Positions 36,685 to 44,752 of a stretch of DNA of 64,000 nucleotides are shown piece after piece. Position 1 is the stretch's first letter; every line of letters starts with the position of its first letter. The position numbers and the translations under genes were made by a program. Source of the stretch: Faucicola osloensis_B (GTDB lineage: Bacteria > Pseudomonadota > Gammaproteobacteria > Pseudomonadales > Moraxellaceae); NCBI GenBank assembly GCA_964211495.1, contig CAXORL010000001.1, positions 806,001-870,000 of the forward strand, in the 5' to 3' direction. Below the pieces are notes generated by a model. It had not been told where the DNA came from. It made no database searches and saw nothing but the letters and a program-made list of their open reading frames with translations.

Positions 36685-36748
36685 CTATTTAAAATAGCTT
36701 ATTTTAAAAACCAAGGATTGGTTAGTGAATTAGGATATTTTAAAATAT
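36685..36748. promoter_or_regulatory. set of AT-rich palindromes between aldehyde dehydrogenase and its regulator
   Basis: CTATTTAAAATAG (36685-36697) and ATATTTTAAAATAT (36735-36748) are perfect palindromes, with a half-like TTATTTTAAAA at 36699-36709 between. The last overlaps the start codon of the regulator gene. They are candidate operators for that regulator, which would then repress itself. Confidence 0.5.
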
Positions 36749-37922
36749 GAATAAAAATAGACTGTTAGAGCTAAGGCATCGGATTGATAAGAGGCGTTTT
36801 AACATTACCTTTACCGATAATAATGCAGACCTTATCCAACAAAGCATTGTTCAGTCATGGCATCGCTCAGACAGTGCTAACATTCCAACTGAGCGCCAAC
36901 AAGCACCCATTAACGTCACCAAAAGCGATCAATCGTATTATCTAAAAAAAGCCTTAGGCTATTGTCAAAATCAATTACAACATATCACCTTGCAATCCTC
37001 TATGGTGATGGCTGTGGCTGATATCGGCAGTACGATTATCTGGACGACTGCCAGTAAGTCTATGCAAAAAGCGGCGGAAGCGGTTAACTTCATCGAAGGC
37101 GGATGCTGGGGGGAAAGCCAAGTTGGCACAAATGCGCTGGCTTTATCACTAAAAACGCAGCAATCAACTTGTGTTTTTTCTAATGAACACTATATGCCTT
37201 CGGTTCATGAATGGGTCTGTTACGCCACGCCTATCATTGAACCGCATACCAAGCAGGTCATTGGCGTACTGGATTTATCGACCACTTGGCAGAATCACAA
37301 TAATTTTGGCATATTTGCTGCTGAACGCTGTGCCAGTATTTTACAATCTGCTTTGAATGAGTGCCAAAGACACTATCTGTATATTCAAGGATTTAATGAA
37401 CCCAATGTTATATTCAATGGCAAAACCTTGCGGTTGACCCCTCGGCAAGTCGAGATATTGACAGTGTTAGCACTTTGTCCCCAAGGCATGAGCTTAGATG
37501 CCTTACACCAAGCGATCTACGGTGAGCGTAAAGTATCACAAGGTACGCTAAAGACTGAAATGTCGCAGTTACGGGATACACTTACTGGTTTATTGGGTTC
37601 TCGTCCGTACCGCCTATTAATGCCTATTGATGGTGATTTTTTACGGGTTGAACAATCATTAAATGCAGGTTATTTAGAAGCGGCCATCAAATTATATACC
37701 GGCATATTTTTTAGCAAAACTGAAAGCCCTTTTTTATGCACTTGGCGCACCTGTTTAGAAGCTCGCTTGAGCCAAGCCATTTATCATTCAGATCAGGTTG
37801 ACTTATTACTCATGCATTTGTCAAATTGCCCCGATGCTAGCGACGCTATAGAAAGATTGATTGAATTAATGCCAGATAATCTCTCGATTCACCAACATTT
37901 AGAGGTGCTATCAAATCGGTAA
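36747..37922 (+). CDS. GAF-domain transcriptional regulator (AcoR-like, without AAA+ domain)
   Basis: A 391-residue regulator. Residues 1-60 resemble the start of AcoR-type activators (IVQSWHRS). The GAF sensor follows at about 80-210, with GCWGESQVGTNALAL and VHEWVCYATPI. There is no sigma-54 interaction or AAA+ domain. Instead residues about 220-310 look like a winged-helix part (LRLTPRQVEILTVLALCP), followed by a helical tail. It is divergent from the aldehyde dehydrogenase and likely activates it in response to an aldehyde or alcohol. The start codon sits in a palindrome. AGGA is 12 bases upstream, a poor spacing. Confidence 0.82.
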   Translation: MNKNRLLELRHRIDKRRFNITFTDNNADLIQQSIVQSWHRSDSANIPTERQQAPINVTKSDQSYYLKKALGYCQNQLQHITLQSSMVMAVADIGSTIIWTTASKSMQKAAEAVNFIEGGCWGESQVGTNALALSLKTQQSTCVFSNEHYMPSVHEWVCYATPIIEPHTKQVIGVLDLSTTWQNHNNFGIFAAERCASILQSALNECQRHYLYIQGFNEPNVIFNGKTLRLTPRQVEILTVLALCPQGMSLDALHQAIYGERKVSQGTLKTEMSQLRDTLTGLLGSRPYRLLMPIDGDFLRVEQSLNAGYLEAAIKLYTGIFFSKTESPFLCTWRTCLEARLSQAIYHSDQVDLLLMHLSNCPDASDAIERLIELMPDNLSIHQHLEVLSNR

Positions 37923-37974
37923 TCATCAATTTTTGCTTAACCATAAATTTTTTCTTAACCATGCACTTTTCGTT

Positions 37975-37999
37975 GAAAAAGCCGTTGCCAGGCTTTTTC
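37975..37999 (+). terminator. hairpin terminator after the GAF regulator
   Basis: GAAAAAGCC/GGCTTTTTC, loop GTTGCCA, 52 bases past the stop codon. Confidence 0.75.
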
Positions 38000-38248
38000 G
38001 ATAGGGGTGATACCTTCACCAAACCGTTGGTTGTGCTTTATTCTTGACTTCCCGCCCTTACTACCCTATCTAGCCGCTGTCCATGCAAGCACTGCTGCAA
38101 TACTATCGATCTGTCAAAATAAAAACAGATGATGCCTCTATGCACTTTTGGGTGCTAATGCTTGTGTATTTTTTATCGAAAATTTATATTACGTAAATTC
38201 TATGATAATTACCGTTCCTATTATTACCATTATCACTCATAGCATTAG
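38000..38248 (+). other. intergenic region with promoter-like start and terminator end; possible small RNA
   Basis: No gene lies between the terminator at 37999 and bioA. TTGACT (38044-38049) and TATCTA are spaced by 17 bases, and a strong terminator ends at 38274. A transcript of about 195 bases would fit. I see no good open frame in it. It could equally be an unused promoter or a leftover of a lost gene. Confidence 0.35.
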
Positions 38249-38274
38249 AAGGCTTGCGATTTCAAGCCTTTTTT
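38249..38274 (+). terminator. strong Rho-independent terminator directly before bioA
   Basis: AAGGCTTG/CAAGCCTT with a 6-base loop and a T run, just upstream of the bioA promoter. No annotated gene ends within 300 bases upstream on this strand apart from the GAF regulator, which has its own terminator. Confidence 0.85.
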
Positions 38275-38287
38275 CTTGGGTCAAAAG

Positions 38288-38296
38288 TGCTACAAT
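38288..38296 (+). promoter_or_regulatory. extended -10 promoter of bioA
   Basis: TGCTACAAT matches the extended -10 form TGnTAnAAT; the -35 region would overlap the terminator T run. The start codon of bioA is 25 bases downstream, so the leader would be short. Confidence 0.5.
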
Positions 38297-38320
38297 GTGA
38301 CAAAAAATTTTGAGACGCTT

Positions 38321-39688
38321 ATGAATAACGCATTATGGCTTCCTTGCACACAGATGCAAGCCCTTGAAAACAATCCCCCACTCCACCTTGTCAAAGCTCA
38401 AGGCAATCAATTATATGATCAGCACGGTAACGCCTATTACGATATGATTAGCTCATGGTGGGTCAATTTACATGGACATTGCCATCCCTTTATCAACGAA
38501 AAAATAAAACAGCAGCTCGATACGCTTGAACATACTTTAATCGCTAGTGTCACTCACCCGCCCATTCTGACGCTTGCAGAAAAATTGGTTGCCATCACAC
38601 CCAAACCACTAACCAAAGCTTTTTTTGCCGACAGTGGCTCAGGGGCGGTGGAAGTCGCGCTTAAGATGAGTTTGCAGTACTGGCAGCAATCAGGGCAAAC
38701 GCAAAAAACCAAATTTATCTCATTGGAACACGGTTATCATGGTGAAACCGTTGGCAGTCTCGCGGTGACAGATATCCCGCTGTTTAGTGAGCAATACAAA
38801 GATTTGATTGTCAGTCAAATTCGTATTCCTTCCCCCGCGCATATTTTCAATACTGACGCTATCGCAGCGCAGCTTCATGAGCAAAAAAGCTTGGATGCAC
38901 TAGAACGCATCTTGGCAGAAAAATCCCGCGATATCTGTGCGATTATCCTTGAACCTTTGGTACAAGGGGCGGCGGGCATGGCGATGTATTCTGCTAATTA
39001 TTTGCTTGGCGTTGCCAAACTTGCGCACCATTATCACATCCATGTGATATATGATGAGATTGCCGTGGGTTTTGGTCGTACAGGTACTATGTTTGCGGTA
39101 GAGCAAATGCTAGCGTTGGCAGATGCGGATAAACAAGACGATTATTGCCCTGACTTTATCTGTCTGTCAAAAGGTCTAACGGCAGGCTATCTGCCAATGT
39201 CTTGCGTCATGACAACCGATGATGTTTATCAAGCGTTTTATGATGACAAAGTGGAAAAAGGGTTTTTACATTCTCATAGTTTTACTGGCAATCCATTGGC
39301 TTGTAGTGCGGCTTTGGCGTCGCTTGAACTGTTTGAACGCGATAATGTTTTGCTACACAACCAATCCCTTATCCAAGCGATGGCTGATGGCTTACAGCAA
39401 TTAGCTGATGCCAATTTACCCATAAAGTTTGTACGTCAAACCGGCATGATTGCGGCTTTTACCTTGGATTTTTCTCAAAATTTGGGCAAAATTTTTGCCA
39501 ATTTATGCCTTGATCAAGGCGTGATGATTCGTCCGATTGGCAACCATGTTTATCTTATTCCGCCTTATTGCACAACCCCAGCAGAGATTGGGCACATCTT
39601 TGGCATATTAAATCATTGTTTGCAAAAGCTTTGTGACAATCCCCCCCAAATCCCCCAAGGCTCGTCTCAAGCGATTGATTTGCCTTAA
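38321..39688 (+). CDS. bioA: adenosylmethionine-8-amino-7-oxononanoate aminotransferase
   Basis: This PLP enzyme makes 7,8-diaminopelargonate, the antepenultimate step of biotin synthesis, using S-adenosylmethionine as amino donor. It has MISSWWVNLHGHCHP near residue 40, SGSGAVEVALKMSLQYW, HGYHGETVGS, the YDEIAVGFGRTG Asp region, and the PLP lysine in CLSKGLTAGYLP. ATG 38321 gives 455 residues and leaves the promoter upstream intact; the frame also opens at TTG 38276. No bioF, bioC or bioD follows. The nearest gene is rsmE, 263 bases away. Confidence 0.95.
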   Translation: MNNALWLPCTQMQALENNPPLHLVKAQGNQLYDQHGNAYYDMISSWWVNLHGHCHPFINEKIKQQLDTLEHTLIASVTHPPILTLAEKLVAITPKPLTKAFFADSGSGAVEVALKMSLQYWQQSGQTQKTKFISLEHGYHGETVGSLAVTDIPLFSEQYKDLIVSQIRIPSPAHIFNTDAIAAQLHEQKSLDALERILAEKSRDICAIILEPLVQGAAGMAMYSANYLLGVAKLAHHYHIHVIYDEIAVGFGRTGTMFAVEQMLALADADKQDDYCPDFICLSKGLTAGYLPMSCVMTTDDVYQAFYDDKVEKGFLHSHSFTGNPLACSAALASLELFERDNVLLHNQSLIQAMADGLQQLADANLPIKFVRQTGMIAAFTLDFSQNLGKIFANLCLDQGVMIRPIGNHVYLIPPYCTTPAEIGHIFGILNHCLQKLCDNPPQIPQGSSQAIDLP

Positions 39689-39951
39689 CATCTTTACTAA
39701 CGTCTCATAAAATTTACAAACTAAATAATTACGAATAAATGTTTGTTATTATCAGCCTTCGTCAAAAACTAGGATTTGTTACAAACGTTCAATTCTTACT
39801 ATATTATAAAAAATTGTATTAGAATTCACAGCTTATGCCTACATTACTAATATTTAACGTATAATCAAGGATATTATCGTCAAAAAAATATTTAACTTTT
39901 GTAGGCATTTTAACCAACTTAACTTAATCGTGAAACTTACTTAGATGATTT

Positions 39952-40821
39952 ATGCGTAGATTTTTTTATAACCAACCAAATTTGCTACAAGTTGGCAGCA
40001 CTGTGCCGTTGACCGAAGATATTTTTCATCATTGGTGTAAAGTGTTAAGAGCAAGTATGGGTAAACAAGCGTTGTTTTTTGATGGTCAAGGTGGTGAATA
40101 TACCGTCACTTTAACGGATATCACTAAAAAACAAGCGCTTGTTACCATCAACGATTTTAATCCAATCAATCGAGATTTGCCATTTACCGTGAACATTGCC
40201 TTGGTTATGAGCCGTGGTGAGCGTATGGATTATGCCATTCAAAAAGCCACAGAGCTTGGGGTTTCATCGATTCAACTGCTTACAAGCCAACATGGCGAAG
40301 TACGCCTAAAAGCAGACCAAGTCGATAAAAAGCTCGCCCATTGGCAGCAGGTTGCGGTATCGGCTTGTGAGCAATGTGGGCTTAATATTGTGCCAAACTT
40401 ACTAGCACCAAAAGCTTTTAGTGACTGGATTGATGAGCCAGCAGGCTTGCCCACTTCTAGCACCGTGACCAAGTTAATTTTAGCCGTGCCTCCTGATGAC
40501 AGTGGCGTAGCGACACCTTGTAATCAAATTGAAGGTAACGACATTGAGCATAACGATATTGAACCTATCACGCCATATATCCCATATGCCAATCCGCTAC
40601 CTCATATAACAAACCAGTTTAAACAGTGTTCTTTAGCCCAATTTTGGTTACTCATTGGGGCCGAAGGTGGGTTTTCAGAGCAAGAAATAACGCAAGCTAT
40701 CGAGCGGGGTTTTTTGCCTTGGCAAATTGGCGAGCGTGTGCTACGAACTGAGACAGCCCCTGTCGTCGCATTGTCTTCATTATTAACGCTACATCAAACT
40801 TTAACTGTTGCACAGGAATAA
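39952..40821 (+). CDS. rsmE: 16S rRNA (uracil-1498-N3)-methyltransferase
   Basis: A SPOUT-fold enzyme that methylates U1498 of 16S rRNA. It opens with RRFF, has VMSRGERMDYAIQKATELGV and the SAM-binding knot LLIGAEGGFSEQEI and LRTETAPV. The protein has 289 residues against about 243 usually. The difference is an insert at about residues 181-229, polar and partly repeated (GNDIEHNDIEP), just before the knot. The stop codon overlaps the ATG of the next gene by one base (TAATG), so translation may be coupled. Confidence 0.94.
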   Translation: MRRFFYNQPNLLQVGSTVPLTEDIFHHWCKVLRASMGKQALFFDGQGGEYTVTLTDITKKQALVTINDFNPINRDLPFTVNIALVMSRGERMDYAIQKATELGVSSIQLLTSQHGEVRLKADQVDKKLAHWQQVAVSACEQCGLNIVPNLLAPKAFSDWIDEPAGLPTSSTVTKLILAVPPDDSGVATPCNQIEGNDIEHNDIEPITPYIPYANPLPHITNQFKQCSLAQFWLLIGAEGGFSEQEITQAIERGFLPWQIGERVLRTETAPVVALSSLLTLHQTLTVAQE

Positions 40822-42668
40822 TGATGTCACCGAATAACAAATCAGTCATGCCGATAGACCCTCGTGATTGCTTTACGGGTGCTAACAAGTTTTGTCATGA
40901 TGCGTTAAGTGAGTATGGGTTTATTGTCGATAGCCATTTTTTTGACAAACAAATTTCGCTTGAACATCAAAATGCCGTGTTTGCCTCGATTTTTTCAAAC
41001 ATTCATGATGGCATTTTTATGCTTGATGAACGGCTACGTTTTATCTGTGTCAATCAGCAATTTTTAACCATTACCGCCTTGCCACGCGATCAGGTGATAG
41101 GTAGCTCGTTTTATTTTTATTCTTATAAGACCTACGCCCCACACTTACAGCAAGCGATTGCTGCCATTATTACCAAACTGGATAATCGACAATCAATTTC
41201 GACCAATTTAGTGCTTTCTTATCACCATTCACCTGAAGTGGCGGTTTGGCTAGATATCTGCGTGTGTGAAGTCGATGATAATCGGGTGGTGTATGTAGGG
41301 CTACTTACCAATTTAACCAAAAAAGATGCGCAGCTTAGCCACACCTTACAACTCTACAATTACGATGAATTAACGGGTCTGCCCAATTACGATACTTTTT
41401 ATGACAAATTAAAAAACTGTATTGACTATTACCACACAGCCGATAATCAGCGCGAGTGTATGGGGGTATTGCTACGCATCAATATTGATAAATTACAGTC
41501 TTTTAACATCAGCCTTGGCATTGAAAATACCAATACGCTGATTCAAGGGTTTGTCAAACGGGTAAAGTCCTTAAAAATTTCGGGTACCAGTTTAGTCACT
41601 TTTTCGCGGTTTGGGGGTGATAGTTTTGCGGCAATGATTTCGGTACAACACCTTGATGCCGCGCATCGCTATGTGGCAGCGCTCAAGCAGTTATTTGACT
41701 TACCTTTTAGCATTGATGACCAATCAATTTATTTAAGGTTGTCGATTGGCGTATCGGTTTTCCCAACCCATACCCAAGATGCTCAGACACTGCTCTTACA
41801 AGCAGACACGGCGTTGAAACATGCGCGGCTTATCAGTGATGAAGATTGTGTTTGGTATGATGCCAACCAGCAAAAAGGCAATTTTAAAGACATTCATTTG
41901 CTCAGTGCCTTTAAAAATGCCTTATTAAAACAGCAAATTTTGCCCTACTTTCAGCCTAAGTTAGAGTTTGCACAGCCTGACGTGCCGATGTTTGAAGCGC
42001 TGGTACGTTGGGAACACCCCACCCTTGGACTCCTCTATCCCAAGGATTTTTTGGCTGAGGTGCTCGATAAGTCATCGCAGCCGCTATTTGAAAAAATTGT
42101 TTTAGCTTGTATTGAGCAGATTTTGACATGGCGTGAGATGGGCTATAACTGCCTCATCTGTATCAATATTGATACTCGCCAATTGATTAGTGACAAATTT
42201 ATTGAGTTTATTGAAGGGATGATACAGCAATATAGTTGGCTTGCCCAATCAATCAGTTTTGAAATCACCGAAGTCTGCAACATTCAAGATGAAGTAAAAG
42301 CGCAGGTGATGCTAGCAAAACTGCGCCAGTATGGTTTTAGTATATCGATTGATGACTTTGGTACAGGCTTTGCTGCGATGCAATATTTGATTAAATATCC
42401 TATTGATGGGCTCAAAATTGACCGCTTATTTATCACGGATATTTTACAAGACCCAAAAAAACAAGTGATTGTCAAATCAGTGATTGATATGGCGCATTCG
42501 CTATCCATGCAAGCCTTGGCTGAGGGCGTCTCTAACTGTGAAGAAATTGAATATCTGCTTAGCCTCGGCTGTGATTCAGTTCAAGGCTTTGGTTTTGGTG
42601 TACCCATGTCTAGCAAAGACACCACTAAATGGCTCAAAGCCAACTATAAACCAAACTATTTGCTATAA
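40821..42668 (+). CDS. PAS-GGDEF-EAL protein, probable c-di-GMP phosphodiesterase
   Basis: A 615-residue cytoplasmic signalling protein. A PAS domain occupies about residues 50-165 and a GGDEF domain about 175-340. The active site reads GGDSF (265-269), so cyclase activity is doubtful. The EAL domain (about 350-605) keeps its key residues: EALVRW (392-397), the Asn in INIDTRQL, FEITE, DDFGTGF (511-517), the Lys in GLKID and the QGFGFG end. It should therefore break down c-di-GMP, with the GGDEF part possibly sensing GTP. It is coupled to rsmE by a one-base overlap; AGGA precedes two ATGs (40821, 40824). Confidence 0.92.
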   Translation: MMSPNNKSVMPIDPRDCFTGANKFCHDALSEYGFIVDSHFFDKQISLEHQNAVFASIFSNIHDGIFMLDERLRFICVNQQFLTITALPRDQVIGSSFYFYSYKTYAPHLQQAIAAIITKLDNRQSISTNLVLSYHHSPEVAVWLDICVCEVDDNRVVYVGLLTNLTKKDAQLSHTLQLYNYDELTGLPNYDTFYDKLKNCIDYYHTADNQRECMGVLLRINIDKLQSFNISLGIENTNTLIQGFVKRVKSLKISGTSLVTFSRFGGDSFAAMISVQHLDAAHRYVAALKQLFDLPFSIDDQSIYLRLSIGVSVFPTHTQDAQTLLLQADTALKHARLISDEDCVWYDANQQKGNFKDIHLLSAFKNALLKQQILPYFQPKLEFAQPDVPMFEALVRWEHPTLGLLYPKDFLAEVLDKSSQPLFEKIVLACIEQILTWREMGYNCLICINIDTRQLISDKFIEFIEGMIQQYSWLAQSISFEITEVCNIQDEVKAQVMLAKLRQYGFSISIDDFGTGFAAMQYLIKYPIDGLKIDRLFITDILQDPKKQVIVKSVIDMAHSLSMQALAEGVSNCEEIEYLLSLGCDSVQGFGFGVPMSSKDTTKWLKANYKPNYLL

Positions 42669-42758
42669 GTTTTAATTTGACCAATTAGATTTTTTTATGA
42701 CCCTATAGTCATGTTAGTACCTTGTCACCCTTGCCAAATTTTCCTATCTTAGAGATAT

Positions 42759-42787
42759 AAAACCTTAGTAATGGGGTAGGTTTTTTT
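42759..42787 (+). terminator. Rho-independent terminator after the GGDEF-EAL gene
   Basis: AAAACCT/AGGTTTT with a 12-base loop and a run of seven T. Confidence 0.75.
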
Positions 42788-42818
42788 GTCTTTTTAAAAC
42801 ACTAATCAAGGATATCGT

Positions 42819-44612
42819 ATGCAATATAAAGCACCGCTTCGTGATATGAAATTTGTCATGCATGAATTATTAAAATTTGAAGATCACTACAAAACCATTC
42901 CTAGCTATGCCCATACGGATAAAGAAACGATTGATAGTTTCATAGAAGCAGGTGCAAGCTTCTCAGAAGCAGAATTGTCACCCCTTAACCGTTCAGGCGA
43001 TGAAGAAGGCTGTCGTTTTGAAAATGGTAATGTGTATACGCCAAAAGGCTTTAAAGAAGCCTATAAACAATACTGTGAATTAGGCTTCCCTTCTTTATGT
43101 GCCGATGAAGAATTTGGCGGTCAAGGCATGCCATTGTCATTGGGTTCAGCGGTCAATGAAATGGTAGGTACCGCTAACTGGTCTTTCTCAATGTACCCAG
43201 GTCTATCTGAAGGTGCCATCCGTACGCTAGAACACCACGGTACCGATGAACAAAAACAAAAATATTTATTAAAACTCGTCAGCGGTGAGTGGACAGGTAC
43301 CATGTGTCTGACCGAAGCGCATGCAGGTTCTGACTTAGGTATTATCCGCAGCAAAGCTGAACCCAATGAAGACGGTTCATACGCTATCACCGGTCAAAAA
43401 ATCTTTATCTCAGCCGGCGAACACGACATGGCAGACAACATTGTCCATATCGTACTAGCGCGTTTACCCGGTGCGCCAGCAGGTACCAAAGGTATCTCAT
43501 TGTTCATCGTACCAAAATTCAATGTCAACGAAGATGGCTCTATCGGTGAGCGTAACCCTGTTACCTGCGGTTCGATTGAACACAAAATGGGTATTAAAGC
43601 TTCTGCAACTGCGGTATTAAACTTTGATAAGGCCAAAGGTTACTTGATTGGACCTGAAAACAAAGGTCTAAACTGTATGTTTACCTTTATGAATACCGCC
43701 CGTATTGGTACTGCGATTCAAGGTCTGACTGCGGCGGAATTGGCTTTCCAAGGTGGCTTAAGCTACGCTAAAGAACGTCTTGCGATGCGCGCATTAAGCG
43801 GTGCAAAAGCGCCAGAACAAGCCGCTGACCCAATCATCGTCCATCCAGCAGTGCGCAACATGGTATTAACTTGTAAAGCGTTTGCTGAAGGTGGCCGTGC
43901 CCTCGTCTACTATCTATCACAATTCTCTGATGTGGTAACTAAAGGTGAAGGCGAATCACAAGCTTACGCTGACCAAATGTTGTCTTTTTTAACCCCAATT
44001 GCCAAAGCCTTCTTAACTGAAACAGGTTATGAAGCAGCCAATCACGGTGTGCAAGTGTATGGTGGTCACGGCTTTATCCGTGAATGGGGCATGGAACAAA
44101 ACGTACGTGATACGCGTATTGCTTGTCTATACGAAGGTACCACTGAAATCCAATCACTTGACTTGTTAGGCCGTAAAGTATTGGGCTCACAAGGTAAAAT
44201 GCTAGCTAACTTTAGCAAAGTCATTTATCAATTCTGTGAAGAAAACAAAGACAACGATGCAATGGGTGAATTCATTCGTCCACTGGCCCGTTTGAATAAA
44301 GAATGGGGCGATTTGACCGCTCGCATTGGTATGCAAGCCACTGAAAACCCTGATGCAGTGGGTGCGGCGGCGGTTGACTACATGTACTATAGTGGCTATA
44401 TCACCCTAGCTTACCTATGGGCGCGTATGGCGTTAGTCGCGCAACAAGCGCTCCAAGGCGACACCACTGAGACCAAATTCTATCAAGCGAAAATCAAAAC
44501 TGCTCAGTTCTACTTTGCAAAACTATTGCCTCGCACCTTAACTTACGTCAAACGTATTGATACAGGTCTTGAGCCATACATGAGCATGGACGTTGACGAA
44601 TTCCAATTCTAA
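42819..44612 (+). CDS. acyl-CoA dehydrogenase, long form (first of two paralogues)
   Basis: A 597-residue FAD enzyme that introduces the 2,3 double bond in acyl-CoA at the start of beta-oxidation. The core has MCLTEAHAGSDLG (FAD and substrate contacts) and later YGGHGFIREWGMEQ, and the catalytic-type Glu in LYEGTTEIQSLDLLGRK. The final 130 residues are the C-terminal domain of the long bacterial (about 600-residue) type. AAGGATATC precedes the ATG. Its sequence is close to the gene following it, so the pair arose by duplication. Codon use is biased like a well-expressed gene. Confidence 0.95.
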   Translation: MQYKAPLRDMKFVMHELLKFEDHYKTIPSYAHTDKETIDSFIEAGASFSEAELSPLNRSGDEEGCRFENGNVYTPKGFKEAYKQYCELGFPSLCADEEFGGQGMPLSLGSAVNEMVGTANWSFSMYPGLSEGAIRTLEHHGTDEQKQKYLLKLVSGEWTGTMCLTEAHAGSDLGIIRSKAEPNEDGSYAITGQKIFISAGEHDMADNIVHIVLARLPGAPAGTKGISLFIVPKFNVNEDGSIGERNPVTCGSIEHKMGIKASATAVLNFDKAKGYLIGPENKGLNCMFTFMNTARIGTAIQGLTAAELAFQGGLSYAKERLAMRALSGAKAPEQAADPIIVHPAVRNMVLTCKAFAEGGRALVYYLSQFSDVVTKGEGESQAYADQMLSFLTPIAKAFLTETGYEAANHGVQVYGGHGFIREWGMEQNVRDTRIACLYEGTTEIQSLDLLGRKVLGSQGKMLANFSKVIYQFCEENKDNDAMGEFIRPLARLNKEWGDLTARIGMQATENPDAVGAAAVDYMYYSGYITLAYLWARMALVAQQALQGDTTETKFYQAKIKTAQFYFAKLLPRTLTYVKRIDTGLEPYMSMDVDEFQF

Positions 44613-44677
44613 TTTTTTACTAAGCTATCCTAGTAATAAAATTATGATAGAATCATTGATAGTCTAATTTTTTATTC

Positions 44678-44709
44678 AATCCTTAGATAGCAAAAGCTAT
44701 CTAAGGATT
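44678..44709 (+). terminator. perfect 14-base hairpin between the acyl-CoA dehydrogenase paralogues
   Basis: AATCCTTAGATAGC pairs fully with GCTATCTAAGGATT around an AAAA loop. No T run follows, so it may stabilise or attenuate the transcript instead of ending it. Confidence 0.65.
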
Positions 44710-44752
44710 TGTCTCATTTCGAAGTACGAGCTAACCCATAAAAGGAAATAAT

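Noticed and set aside
41613..41627. Active diguanylate cyclase site
   Set aside because: The motif reads GGDSF, so the second acidic residue is missing.
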